A program made the translations under genes and the position numbers. Below are positions 35,296 to 48,645 of a stretch of DNA of 64,000 nucleotides, in pieces. The stretch is taken from the NCBI RefSeq assembly GCF_950023065.1, contig NC_088678.1, forward strand, positions 13,444,580 through 13,508,579, in the 5' to 3' direction. The stretch's first letter is position 1. Each line of letters starts with the position of its first letter. The notes beneath the pieces were generated by a model. That model worked only from the letters and a program-made list of their open reading frames with translations. It ran no database searches and was not told the origin of the DNA. Origin of the DNA: Planococcus citri. Taxonomy: Eukaryota > Arthropoda > Insecta > Hemiptera > Pseudococcidae.

Positions 35296-38058
35296 GCTTA
35301 AAGGAACCTTCTCGAGATTTCCGCCTCCGATTTGAACGGGACCGCAATTTTTGGAAAGAGCATGGTCTAAAACCCCAAAAACCGAATTTTTAGCTGCCCA
35401 ACTTCATTTTTCGATATTTGGCGAACGTTTGAAAATTCAAAATTGACTGTTTTTGGTGATTAATGCTTTTTTGAAAAAAGTACGTACCTACTCGATCAGT
35501 AAAAAATATGATCAAAATAAGTCTTAAAACTAATATTAATTCCCCAAATCCAAATTCCACCATTTCCAGCCATTCTGGAGCCTCCAGCGCGGTTTTTCAA
35601 TTTCTCCAGGATTTTGAACATGCTCCAGAAGGCGTGAATATGAAGTTGGGCAGCTAAAAATCGAATTGTGTGTTATACTCGACCTGTTTATCGAGTATTA
35701 TCCACATGGGAGGCATACCTCAAAAGTGGTTTTTTGACCAGCTTTTTTTATAGGTAATGAAAACATCCAAAAAATCAAAAGTTTCCCGTTTGCGAGGAAA
35801 TTTTGGAAATTGGCACGAATCGCTGTATCGAGTTTAGAACCAGCCCCCAGTCCAAATTTCGCTCGTTCGAGCCGTTTTCGGAGCATCCAGCGCGATTTGC
35901 GTAATTGATGACATAATAAAACACGAAAACTCAATTTTTAGCAGGGTGTCTAACAAATTTTCTTCGAGGAAATGCATTACTTTTACATTACCTTTTGCAT
36001 TACCATATTATAAACATTTTTATTTAGCCTACCCTACCCCCCACAACAAAAACTTTATCTTTTTGAAACAGTTGGAATTAACTAGTAATTTTTTAGTTTA
36101 CTGGCTGAACTAGTGATGGCAAAACTTTATCATTTCAGTTTTCAGCGTCAGCTATTATATCTTGAGGTTCAAAAAAAAAAATGAAAAGAGATGAATTCCA
36201 TTTTTTTTAGGAGTTTTCCAACACTAATTTGTCACTTGGCAGCAAAAACATAAAATTTCAAACGCTAAAATTATGCAGAAATTCTAATAGTTGAATTTAT
36301 ATCTATTTTTTCGAAATAAATGATTAAATTCAAAGCACTGATCGCTGAAACAAACTTGATATTCAGAGGTGAAACAAACCAATTTTACTTGGGGTGGGGA
36401 GCCAGGAAGGGGGGGGTAAAGATATTGAAAATTCCAACTACAAAATCGCACCTGTTTTGATGAATGAAAGAACACTGTTTTTCAAGGGAAGAGGTTGATT
36501 TTTTTGGCTTTTAGAATTCGAACCTTTTTTTTTTTTTTTTTTAGAAATTTCAATTTCAAAAAATTAAGCAAAAAAGCCCGAACGAAGTGAGCTCATAAGC
36601 TCTCAAAATTTTCGTAATTCCAGCAATAAAAAGAAACATTTTTCTTCATGTGAGGAGTTTAATTTTGAATTTAAACATCTTTTTGAGTTTGATTGATGGA
36701 TTTTTAGAAAGTTTGATTTTGAAGAAGAAAAACCAAAAGACCTGAGCGATGCGAAGGCTGTTTGAAAATTTATAATTCGAGTACCTACTTAGTAAATTAT
36801 TACCTAATTTTTTATACAAAGTCAAATTGAAGAGCTCTATTCCAAAGTGGGTTAAGTCATTTTTTTCGTCAAAAAATGCGTTTAAAATTTTTGTTGCTAA
36901 AATTTGTTCTGTTTTCAACGGTCGGTGCACCTTTCCTTTCTTTGGACATAGAACAATTGTTTGCTGAAAAATTTACTTTGAAAAATCGATGATTTCACCC
37001 ACTTTTGAAGTAAAAATCTCCGTAAAACATGTTTTTTAAAAAAAATGACTTAATCCATTTTGGAATAGAGCTCTTCAATTCTTTATCACATTCGATATTT
37101 TTAAAAGTTAAGTAAGTACCTCTACGTAGAACAGATAGGTATTTTCCAGGTGTAGAAATTCAGAAAGAGAGCAATTGTATTCAGCCCGACCGAAGCGAGG
37201 GCAGAAAATCTTTAAAATGTGCTATACAAGTTCCATAAAAGTCGACAATTATATCTCTTTATTAAGACTAAAAATTTTTAAAATTTATCGACTTCGTCGA
37301 GTCCCAGTACAGTTGGCACATTTCGGCAAAATCGAAAAATTTGCTAATTTTTTCAAGATTTGACAACTTTGGGTGGGTGGTCCCCCCTCTCATGGTTTTG
37401 TCTCTGATTCAACTTATTTTGTATCAAGAAGTTAGAAAAATTGAATGATTTAGATGAAAAATGATTAAACATAACGTAATTTTGATTTTTCGAAATTTAA
37501 AAATATGAAGAGAAGTTTAAAATAATATTGCCCGAGCGGAGCGAGGGCGAACATTTTGTGGAATTTTGTTTGAAAAATAGTGGTTTTTAATAATTTAAAA
37601 CACAATTTTCGCCAAAAACTGAAATGAATTTGAGAAAAAATACATTACTTTTCAGGCAAAATGCATTACTTTACATTACATTACATTACATTACCTGTTA
37701 GACACCCTGTTTAGCTGCCTAACTTCATACTCAAGCCTTCTGAAGCATATTCAAAATTCTGGATGAATTGAAAAATCGCGATGGAGGCTCCAGAATGGCT
37801 GGAAATGGTGAAATTTGGATTTGGGGGATTGATGTTAGTTTTAGGACTTATTTTGAGCACTTTTACTGAACAAGTAAACCTATTCTTTTTTTTTTTTAAA
37901 CACAAATCACCAAAAACAAGTCAATTTTGAATTTTCAAACGTTCGCCAAAAAAAGTTGGGCAGCTGAAAATGTATTTTTGGGGGTTTCAAACCATGCTAT
38001 TTCCAAAAATCGCGGTCACGTTCAAATCGGAGTCGAACACCTCAAGAGATTCCCATGT
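35296..38058. mobile_element. Foldback element family 2, with a nested element
   Basis: The left arm is 35296-35675 and the right arm 37710-38058, in inverse orientation. Shared words are CTCCGATTTGAACG-GACCGC near the outer ends, AGCTGCCCAACTT, TTTGAAAATTCAAAATTGAC, and a CTGGAGCCTCCAG-type palindrome in mid arm. The insertion 35942-37709 lies in the right-hand part. A third, partial copy of the arm is at 48646-48822. No coding capacity. Confidence 0.75.
35942..37709. mobile_element. 1.77-kb TIR element (CAGGGTGTCTAACA ends) nested in foldback family 2
   Basis: Both ends read CAGGGTGTCTAACA inward, and TTTAG is duplicated at 35937-35941 and 37710-37714. Without it the foldback reads TTTTTAGCTGCC as in its sister arm. 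The interior has four copies of a GCCCGA-CGAAGCGAGGGC-like hyphenated palindrome (36575, 36740, 37184, 37530) and a TTACATTACATTACATTACC run next to the right end. No transposase ORF. Related ends appear near 43800, 45115 and 52090. Confidence 0.78.
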
Positions 38059-38159
38059 TAGCGAAAAAACATCAAACAATTTTTTTTTTAATTTCAAAAT
38101 TTTGAACTTTATACCAACCAACCCAACTAATTTGAATGATTATGAGTGGAAAATCAAAT

Positions 38160-38900
38160 TCGGATTCGGACTGGCTGGCGAGTTTAAGTCATTTTGGAGT
38201 CTCCGGTGAATTTTTAAAACTCGAAATTTACACAAAATTTTATCAAATTTTTAACATTAATTCCGAGATGGGTTAGGTACATGCAGTTTCAATCCGTTTT
38301 GGAGTCCCCAGTGGCTTTCCAGAAATTTTAGAGCTTTCAGAATTAAAAATATTACTGGAGGCTCCAGTTATTTCCAAAAAATTGCTGGAGGCTCCAAAAC
38401 GACTTAAAATTTACCTGCAGTCGACTTCATAGCGAATTGAAATCAGTTTACAGAATGAATTTCAGCTTTCCAACTGAATTTGATGAAATTTTATGGAAAT
38501 TTCAAGTTTCAAAAATCTACTGGAGGCTCCAAAAATTTTCAAAAAGTTGCTGGATGCTCCAAAATGACTTTAATTTACCAGAAGTCGACTTAATAGCATG
38601 TTTAAGTTGGAGTGCAGCGTGAATTTCGGATTTTCAATTTCATCTCACGAAATTTTATAGAATTTTAAAGTTTCAAAAATCTGCTGGAGGCTCCAGAATT
38701 GCTCGAAACGGTTTAAAACCGTTTCCAATCGATTCGACACGTCGAAAATGGGGCATATCCCAAATTTCAACTTTCTAGGTTAATTTGGTAAAATTTTGAT
38801 TTTTCCCCCATTTTTGGATTAAATTTGATTTTCAAAAATTCGCCTAAAATCGAAAAATGCATTTTAGCACTTGAAATTTTGGCTGGTGATAATTCCTTTT
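38160..38900. mobile_element. Foldback family 1 fragment
   Basis: Arm sequence without outer ends: TTTACCTGCAGTCGACTTCA, GGAGGCTCCA, GTTTCCAATCGATTCG and a tail reading GCACTTGAAATTTTGGCTGG. It directly follows foldback family 2 and stops without the GCGGGC end. Confidence 0.7.
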
Positions 38901-38929
38901 GGCATATGCCGGAACCGCATCGTCCTTAG

Positions 38930-41900
38930 AAGTTATCTACACATTTTTATCTCGCTTTTTTCTGTCGAGAAACATCTCTCCTATGAGCCCATAGACATCA
39001 TCAGATGTAAAAAAACAAAGTTCAAATACCTAAATACATAGAAATCTTATCCACATGCTACTTTCTTAACACGTAAAAATAAAAAGCATTCATCACGAAC
39101 AACCCAACACAAAACTCACCCCACATCCACCCTTACCTACCTTTTCATATCCATCTCCATCTTCACATCCCCCTCTCACCTACACCTACGTGTTAAAATA
39201 AAGACGTTCGCGTTCGTGGAAAACCGAGCCGCGTCGATTATTACAAACCTTGGTGACGGAAAAGAAAATTCTAATAATTTGGCGTAAAAATAAAGGCATC
39301 AAATGGTTAACCAGCGCGGCTGATATTCTATCACCCTTTTTTCTGTACAATCTTCCCCCTTATATAATCGCGCATTGATAACATTTTTCTTCTTCGACTG
39401 CATTTTATTGCTTGAAAAACTCCCCTAATACTATTCTTTTAAAAAATTTAACACAGTAATCGTCCATTATATGCGTCAAAAGGAATGATAAAGGCGAATG
39501 ATTAACGGATATTAGTTTTAGATGCTGAAGGTTAACCTGCTGCTGCGGTGTATTCAAATCGCTATATAAAGTGATACATTGAGACGAGTTTAATTTTACG
39601 GATAATCCTTTCTCGGTTATACACTTTTATGAGGTGGGCGTTGAATTTATGAGTTTTAGCGTTGACTTTTGCAAAGGGAGGCGAGTGTACAATGAATTAT
39701 TATACGCTTGGCTTCGATCGCGAGTAATTATAAGGAAATAACTATACGTATACCATTTCTATACATATATCTGCCATAAGTACATACTACTATAACTTAT
39801 ACCTTTGGCGAAGAAAAAAAAAAATGAAAAATTCACCAAAAAATAGAAAGTGAAATAAGAAGAAAACTTTTCGCCGTGAAAATATGTTAGAAATTTATAA
39901 AAGAATCGCAAACTTTAAACTCCGAGCTTTGAAAAAAGATTTCGAATGCTTTTGACTTTGTAAAAGCTTTGAGAATTTACAAAAGAATGTCTTTACAAAG
40001 GGAATGCAAATCTAATTAGTATTATAATGAAGTTGCGATCGTTATACAGTCATAACAAAGATATTAAAAAAGTAATAAAAAATATAAAATGTGTCTGGAA
40101 AAGGCAGCGATTCCTACCGTAATTTGTAATTAAGTATATCCAGCTCATAAAATTTTTTAATTAACTCGGCTCCTTTTTCGAATATTTTTTCTTACAGCCG
40201 GACGAAAAAATAAAAAATCTTCGTGTTGGCGACATTTTACGCTATATCTCCCCGCGATATTCAAACTAATTGCTGCAAAAAACAGCTCTCTTAACTACGC
40301 TCTTTGAAAAAAAAAAACAACAAATCTACCATACATTAACTCTTTAAAAAAAAAAATAAAAAGTTTTTTTTTACAAAACCAGGGAGCACGTATACGTATA
40401 CGAGAACCACAGCAGGTATGCTATTTTTGTTATGATTCAATAAGAATCCAGTATCCGGACCTTTTATATCAAGAATCAGTTCACCTCTTTTATTGTATTG
40501 TTTTAGATTTGTAAAAGAATAGAGAGCGGAGGGGCAGGCAATACAAATGGAATATAATATAATATATTATTATGGAACAGTTGAACAATAAAATACAAAA
40601 GTGACGTACGTTTGCTACCCTCGATTTCGTCTTTAAACTCCTTGTGTTTCAATGCCCACAAACGTCCGTCTGTTTGGAAATTAACAAGGGATTGATGTTT
40701 CCACCCGCTACTCCACGAGGCCTTTTTTTTATTTAAAGGCGAGCACATGAACACGCACCTCGCATACTTCGAGTTTCGAAATGTCTCGAATCTCGATTAC
40801 GAGGAGACGAGGTATAATGTTTTTATTTTACGTACATATTTTGGTGATATACTCGTACGTCTTTCTTATTCGAGTGCTCATCATACGAGTATAGATAGGT
40901 ATTACTGAAATATCGAAAAATATTTCATAAAATGCCCTATTTCTTCTCACCCTCGAAACAAATTACCATGTTGAATCTTTATAAATAGTATAATAACACT
41001 TGTACAATTTATTAAATCACGCAAGATTAAATAAAAAATTTCCTTATACATAGTTAACGTGTACTTATTCTATCTATCTCTACGTCTTTAAGTAGCGTTT
41101 GAAAAATAAATGCAAACAAAGGGAAGAACGAAGCTTATAAAATCGATGATACTTTGCCATATGATTGACGTGTATCTGTTGTTACGTTTAAACACTCTTT
41201 TGGAATCGTTCATTACACATCACTAATCATTTAAACGAATCAATATAATATTTATTTGTAAGGAATCTCAAACACGCTGTTTTGTCAGAAATCTCAGTAA
41301 TTTGTAGTATGTGTGGTTTCATTTGTATGCCTCGAGTGTTGGGTGTAGGTATAGATTAAGGGATCTTGAAGATTTCTATAATATAAAAGGAGACGAAATC
41401 GATCGAAAATAACATCTTGTGTTATCCCTATAAATAATATGTTTTTGGTGAAGAGAAAGAAGCAGCAGCGAGGAGGTAAAATAACGAAAAAAAGTCACTG
41501 GTCAATTTGAAAGGTTTTAGAGAGAAGGATGGTCAGTGTGGTTTCCTTTTTGGATATCGAGATTTTAAAGGTTACAAAATTGATCTTATATACCTACTCG
41601 TAGTTGCTATGATGTTGCAAATATTTTCATTCATCAAGTTCCCATCAGTTTAGAGAGGTAACCTTAGAGCTGAATATATGTATGATGGGGTGAGAAGGAG
41701 GGTCAGTAAAAAGGTACCAAGTTGGATTATGAGGGACGATTGTTTGATGTGACGATTTTTTAGAATTCCATGATTTTTTTCGGCAACAAAATGAATTTGA
41801 AATTTTTTTAGTTTCAATTTCTGCAAATTTCGAAATTCTCTTCTTGATTTCCGGGTTCAAGAATAATTGTTTTTTTTTTCCTTCAAAAATTGGCGTGAAT

Positions 41901-42080
41901 ATAAATTGAACGAAACCATTGAATTTCCACTGATGCAATTTTGAAGTTATAAATGAATATGGAAGGTCTTTTTGATTTTCAGTGATCAATTTCCTCGAGT
42001 TTTTGGCATTGAAAAATATGCTCGTCGACTTCGCAGTTTGTACTGATTCAAATTTATGAATATTTCTTGAATTTGAACAA
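38930..42080. other. Non-coding spacer
   Basis: AT-rich, no supported exon. The 156-codon open frame at 41645-42115 (-) is Lys/Asn/Phe-rich without a domain and runs into the foldback end. Patches of C-rich sequence (39110-39190) and A runs are present. Confidence 0.45.
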
Positions 42081-42084
42081 TATA

Positions 42085-43525
42085 TTCGGAGGGCCCGCAT
42101 AAGGATCACTTGCACCCCCTGCCCATCCTCCGGGACAACTTTTTTCTTAAAGGGGGAGTCCTAAGGAACATTTCTAGCCCTTGTCCTAAAACAAAGTGGC
42201 TCTACTCACAAAATGGCGGCCATTTTGATTGAAAGGTCAGCCGAAATCGCAGATTTTGCGTTCCAACATGGGACTAGCATGAAATTTTTCAATTCGTACA
42301 AAGGTAGATCGAAAGAGCAGGCAAAAATTCATCACCTGTCAAAATTTCAAGTGCTAAAGTGCCTTTTTCGATTTTTGGTGAATTTTCAAAAATCAAACTT
42401 TGGCCAAAATGTGAGAAAAAAATCAAAATGTTACCAAATTAACCTAGAAAGCTTAAATTTGGGATATACTTTATTTTCGACCTGCCAAATCGATTGGAAA
42501 CTATTTCAAACCGTTTTGAGCAGATCTGGAGCCTCCAGCAGATTTTTGAAACTCGAAATTCTCACAAAATTTCATCAATGGAGTTGGAAAGCTGAAATTA
42601 ATTCTGCAAACTGATTTCAATACCCCGTGAAGTCGACTGCAGGTAAATTTCAAGTCGTTTTAGAGCCTCGAGCGATTTTTTGAAAATTACTGGAGCCTCC
42701 AGTAAATTTTTGAAATTTGAAATTTCCCCAAAATTCCATCAAAATGGAGATGGAAAGCTGAAATGAACTATACACTCCCCATGGCGTTTTTAGGAAAATT
42801 GAAATTTCCAAAAAGTAGCTGAAAGCTTCAAACCACTTTATTGAAATTACTTCATGCAGAGTAAATTTCGGCTTGCTAACACCATTTGATGAAATTTTGA
42901 GGAAATTTCAAGTTTCAAAAATTTACTGAAGGTTCCAGTAATTTTCAAAAAATTACTGGAGGCTCCAAAACGACTAGAAATTCACCTGCGGTCGACTTCA
43001 TAGCGTATTGAAATTAGTTTGCAGAATTATGTAATTTCGGCTTTCCAACTCCATTTGACGAAATTTTGTGGGAATTTCGAGTTTAAAAAATCTGCTGGAG
43101 GCTCCAGAACTGCTCAAAACGGTTTGAAACAGTTTCCAATCGATTTGGCCGGTCGAAAATAGAATATATCCCAAATTTCAGCTTTCTAGGTCAATTTGCT
43201 AAAATTTTGATTTTTTTCTCATATTTTGGCCAAATTTGTTTTTTGAAAATTCACCAAAAACCGAAAAAGGCACTTTAGCACTTAAAATGTTGACAGGTAA
43301 TGAATTTTTGCCTCCTCTTTCGATAAAAAATGTTATGCTAGTCCTATGATGGAACGCAAAATCTGCGATTTCGGCTGACCTGTCAATCAAAATGGCCGCC
43401 ATTTTGTAAGTAGGGCTACTTTTTTTTTGAGGACAAGGGCTAGAAATGTTCCTTAGGACTCCTTCTTTAAGAAAAAAGTTGTCCCGGAGGATCGGCAGGG
43501 GGTGCAAGTGATCCTTATGCGGGCC
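42085..43525. mobile_element. Foldback element family 1, copy 3 (most complete)
   Basis: The arms are about 600 bp and inverted. Left: GGGCCCGCATAAGGATCACTTGC, CCTCCGGGACAAC, AATGGCGGCCATTTTGATTG. Right: the mirror, ending TGATCCTTATGCGGGCCC. The arms carry TCTGGAGCCTCCAGCAGA and GTCGACTGCAGGTAAA in matching places. The centre (about 42700-42900) is a short spacer. No transposase and no clear target duplication; the outermost consensus over all copies is TTAGTCGGGG-GCCCGC. Confidence 0.85.
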
Positions 43526-43559
43526 CCCCAACTAATAAGTTTTCTATGCAAGAATCGAA

Positions 43560-45160
43560 GAGCAAAAGCTCTCAAAAATGTGTGTAATTCTAAATCTAAA
43601 GAAGTCGACAAATAAACCCTTTTCTACATACAAAATTTGTTCAAAATTCTGGAAAAGAGGGGAAGAATTTAAAATCTGAAAAAGTCTTATTGAAAAAAAG
43701 GTAGGACTTTTGGATAAAATTGTTGAAAAGTAAGACTTTAGGAGGACTAAAAAAACTTATGGGCAAAAAGTTGGACTTTGATAGGACTAGTAGGACCTGT
43801 TGGACACCTTGTTTTGTGAAATTTTCAGTGCTCTTACTCAATTTTTTTCAAAACAATTAACTTATAAGTAACCGAAAAAAGCTCGAAAAAGTAATACATG
43901 AAAAGGTAGCTAAAAAAGCGACGAAATGCGAGCAAAACATTATTAGGAAGAAAAAAGGTCGCCAAAAAAAACTATAGAACATTTACGAATTGAAATGGTT
44001 TTTAATTTTAAAAAGTTGAATTAGTATTTTGAAACTTTTTGATGACAAATCAAAACTTTTTGACGAATTTTGGCAACAGAGAAGAATTTTTGCAATTTCC
44101 GGCAAAAAATCTAATTTTTTGGTAAAACAAAACAAGACTAGAAATTTTAACAAAAGGAATGGTTTTCTGACAATTTCTGGCTAAAGAACGAGACTTCTGA
44201 ACAATTTTTGAAAAAAGAAATAACTTTGGAATTTTTTTTGCAAAAAACGATTGTTTTTAGTAGTTTAGTGAAAAAGCGAGAATTTTTTTACAAATTCTTA
44301 GGCAAAAAACAAGGCTTCGACAATTTTAGCAAAAAGCAGGACTTTTGGAAATTACTGACAAAAAAGTGATATTTTTTGGTAATTTATGGCAAACTTACTT
44401 ACAAGGTAATGCTTCTAGATAATTTTTGAAAAAAAAATACCTACCTGATGAAAAGCAAAAATTTTACAATTTTAGCTAAAATTACTTGGCAATTTTTGAG
44501 AATTATTGGCATTAATATTTTTTCGAAAAGCGAGATTTTTATACTTTGTAATTTTTGGCAACTTCAAGTAAAAAAGCGAAACTTTTCAATTGCTGAAAAG
44601 CTAGAATTTCTGACAATAAGTAAGAATTTTGGATAATTCTTCGAAAAAAGTGCAACTTTTAAGAATTTTTTGTTCAACACCACGATTTTTGTTGACTATG
44701 AGAGAATTTTTTTGGTCAATTTTTCGGTAAAAAAATGTGACTTTGTGGCATTTTTTTAAGCCATGGTATCTAATGGAATTTTTTTGAAAAAATCACTACT
44801 TTTTCACTACTTTTTTCACTACCTTTCTTCAACCAAATTTTTGAAAGCTCTCCACTGGAGCCCCCCTTCCACCACACACACAAAAAAATTAACAAAATTA
44901 AATTTCTCACGGGAAAATTTTCAAAAAAATTGAAATTGGAAGAAAATTTGTAAACAAAGTAAGTATTTTTTAATTTAAATCAATTTTTTCAATAATTTGA
45001 AGATCTTTGTTGGCGTTTGAAGTTTTTCATTTTTTCATCACCGTTCTGAATAAATTCACTACATTTTCACTACTCTCACTACCCATTTCTGAAATCACTA
45101 CTTTCACTGGGTACCTGTTGGACACTCGGTATTTTGAAAAAAAATACGCTTTTAGACCAC
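43560..45160. repeat. Degenerate T-rich repeat tract
   Basis: Units of AATTTTTGGCAAAAAAGCGAGACTT type drift over about 1.3 kb. Two worn element ends are embedded: CCTGTTGGACACCTTG near 43800 and CCTGTTGGACACTCGG near 45115, both similar to the CAGGGTGTC family at 35942-37709. Confidence 0.5.
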
Positions 45161-45164
45161 TTTT

Positions 45165-45500
45165 CAGAAAATCTGAAATTTCCAAAATACACCCGAAGGC
45201 TCCGAAATAGCCTGAGACCACCTCCAATCGACTCAGCATATTAAAAATGAGGTACTAAGTAAATTTCATTTCAACAACTCAATCTAGTAAAATGTTGTGG
45301 ACATTTCAATTTTCAAAAATCAGCTAGGTTGCTCCAGAACTACCACTCAAAATGGTTTGAAACCGTTTCCATCGATTTGGAGGGTCGAAAACAGGACACA
45401 CACCAACTTTTTGCTATCTTGGTCTATTTGGTAAAATTTTGATTTTTTTTCCATTTTTGATCAGAATTAGTAATTTTTTAAAAATTCATTAAAAATCAAA
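45165..45500. mobile_element. Worn foldback family 1 fragment
   Basis: Short stretches match the family 1 arm: TCAAAATGGTTTGAAACCGTTTCC, ATCGATTTGGAGGGTCGAAAA, and TTGGTAAAATTTTGATTTTTT. The ends are missing. Confidence 0.5.
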
Positions 45501-48500
45501 ATCGTTGATCACCTCGATTCAAACCTGACGAACAATTATTTCATCTAATTTTCAAATTCCGTGATTTTAGAATTTTTTTTTTTTTGATTTGCCATTGAAA
45601 ATGAAAAGACACAGGTGTAGAACTGACTTACGTAAATTTTCTCAGTCATAAGGATTATAAAATTAGGTTACTTATTCTCATAAGGCTACGCAAGTTCATA
45701 TTCTATCATTTTTGGAAGGAAATTTGTACTCACCTGAAACAAATAAAAATTAAGTTGGATTAGTTATAGTTATAAAATTAGATAAATATGAAATAATAAT
45801 GGTCGAAGGCCAAAATAAAAATTCTGACGATCTCTATGTTTAATAAAGAGCCAGAAATGAATATTCACAAAGAAAGCATCATAAAAATTGTAAAATTGAT
45901 TGTGAAAATCGCTCAAAAATATCAAAAATTTATGGACCATCAGAAAACGACCAATTTGGGTAAAATTTTGCACACACTGCTCAAGTGCTTACTTAGATTA
46001 CACTACGCAACTATTTTGAACTTTTTTTTTGTGGTGTTTGGGCTGAAAATAGGCTTAATTGATAGTTTAAACCAAAAAACAGAGTTGGGTTTTTCAATTT
46101 GAGTTGTTTTTGTGGTCAGGAGAGACTGGTCAAAGTTACCAAGAATTAATCTGGAATTCCCAAAATCGAATTATGATTAGTCAAAACTGCAGAAAGTGTC
46201 ATAAAATGTTGTCAAATTGACCCCCCCCCTCCTCCCCATAACTGAAAATTACCAGAAGTGTATGTAAAGTATTTTTTCAATTTCAATCATACGAATTGAT
46301 GTTAAATACGAGTAACTTGATAATTTTTCTTCGAGTCAACTTTTCTTGAGGGAGGGGGGGGGGGTCAAAAATAATCAGGGCTTGTAGGTACTTCTGTAAT
46401 TTAAATAATTTAAATAAAATAAATGATCCGAAATGTATAGAATAAATATTTCCAAACGCAGGCTATACTTACTTACCATTTCAACGTTGAAAAAATCTCG
46501 ATTATAAATTTTGCGAATCAACGCCGAATCATCCCGAATGGATTAAAATTACGAATCCAATCAAAAAACCTCTGGCCTTGCTGCAGTCTATCTGTAAAAA
46601 CAAAACAATTGGAAATTAATACAATCGTAAAATGTATCCCTTCATTATCACTCCTCGCTAGAATCAAACCTCCGCCAAAAAATTTCATCAAAATTGCTTC
46701 ACCCAGAGCACCCAGCCACCCACGTCCCACAAGAACCAATCGAAGAAGAAAAAAAAACGTTAAAATTCATTCCAATCGTGTTACACATCGTAGGATAAAA
46801 ATAACTGGTAAACCACCTAATCGACGTTTTGAAATACCCTTAAAAGTGTTTTAACTATAAAAGGGTCGCTACACGAATATTTAAAAATTATTAAAGGGTA
46901 AAAGCTGTAAAATTAAAGCTGTAAACGATACGATTATTTTTTAGTCGCTGCGGGTGGCGTGTATTGATAGAAATTGGAAAAGGCAGTTCATTAAAAAACA
47001 AAAAAAATACAACCTTCGGTTTTTAAGAATGCATTGAATTTACTTCTTTAGTCGCGCAAGTGGTTAGTATTGAATAATCTTACAGCCCCTTAAAGAGTTG
47101 AAAAAATATTATAACGGATTCACTATATAGCAATATCAGAATACGATCGACTTTCGTCGCGTTCGCGGTTCAAATTCGCAAATTATTCGAGGTGTAAAAT
47201 TTTGTGATAATTTTAATGAGAGAAATTTCATCGTCTAATGTACTCGTGTTCGAGTCGCGAGTCACCCTTCAACATATTAATTGCAATCTTTACAATGAAA
47301 AGACTAAAGAGAGGTCCCGATATAATACCAGAGAGAAAGGGGAAAAAAAGGTACGACATGTTAACAAATTGAGATATCTTATCACGATCTGACCTTTTTC
47401 CACTCGCTGCTAAATGATTTCTTTTGAAAAAAATAACACAATTGCGAAATTTCATAGGTACGTGTCTAAAATTACACGAAATGAAAAAACCCACTTTATT
47501 ACCACATCCGGTTCAGCCTATAATATACCATAATTTACCAAATAAATACAATATGAATGGTATACGATTACATAGGTAACTCGGGTCTGTACATTTATAA
47601 GAAAAAGAGTCAAAATTTCTAGTTTTTCGGGGGCCCACGAAGAAACAACGTAAGTTTATATTATATAGACACGCCTACATTGTAAACCAATCAAACGCTG
47701 GTAAGAATGGATTCAGTTATAAGGAAATTACAACGTTAGGTTAATGTAATTAAAACTGAATAGATCAGGAGGTGGTATTTATAAAGGTGGATGAATACAA
47801 CGTATAGGGCAAAATTTTGTGGGTACAAACCGCAGGATATATCCATTCATTGATTTTTTGTTCCAAATGAATAGAATATTGTTGATAGTGTCTACTTGGA
47901 ATTGTAATCGGTTTATATTCCAGTAAACTTCTCAATTACGTTTTCTATTGTACAGAATCGTCGGGGGTTGGAACTGTTTCGCGTACGGAAATTCAAACTT
48001 ACAAAACTAGTAACTCGCAGTTCTGACATTGAAATGTGACAGCGTCTTTTGTTTAAATTACATGTACCTAACCGGGCTCGTTCTTTCTTTTTACTTATTT
48101 TTTTTTTACCTTCAGTTTGCGCTGTATCTGTATTATAAAGTACGTCTTTTAGTAACTTATGGGTTTATGTTTCGCTTTTCGTCGTCTGTGAGAACATCGT
48201 CTACCTTACTCACTCTCTCTCTCAGTCTTTTCTTTCTCGAGCTCCATTAAAACAATAAATTCGATCGCGAAGTCGTTCGAGAGGAAAGAAGAAAAAAACT
48301 AAAACCATAAACACACCACTCGCCATTGAACTTATTTGCTACGTATTTTTTGTTTACGTCGAAACAAAAAACTTATTCTTCGATAGATAGATAAACTTTC
48401 TTTTTCCGCGTTAAAAAGTATATACCAGCGAGTTTTTTTTCCACGAGAAGCTTTATTTCATAACAGCTGTCTTTTGCAAAACAATTTAGGGAACTGAGAT

Positions 48501-48640
48501 TCCAACTTTTTAAACTTTCTTTTACCATAAGATGTTTTTATATACAATTTTGATAATAAATATTTAAATATTGCGAAAGGATCGAATTATATATTTGATT
48601 TAGGGGTAGCACACTATTTTAACTTTGAATCAAATTTATA
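45500..48640. other. Non-coding spacer with a poly-C/poly-G inverted pair
   Basis: TTGACCCCCCCCCTCC at 46219 faces GGAGGGGGGGGGGTCAA near 46351, forming a hairpin with a spacer of about 120 bp; this may be the ends of a small element. Otherwise there is no supported gene. Open frames 45836-46102 (+), 46609-46854 (+) and 47228-47494 (-) lack domains. Confidence 0.45.
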
Positions 48641-48645
48641 CCTAC

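Noticed and set aside
41645..42115. 156-residue open frame, minus strand
   Set aside because: Composition is Lys/Asn/Phe-rich with no domain, and it runs into a foldback end.
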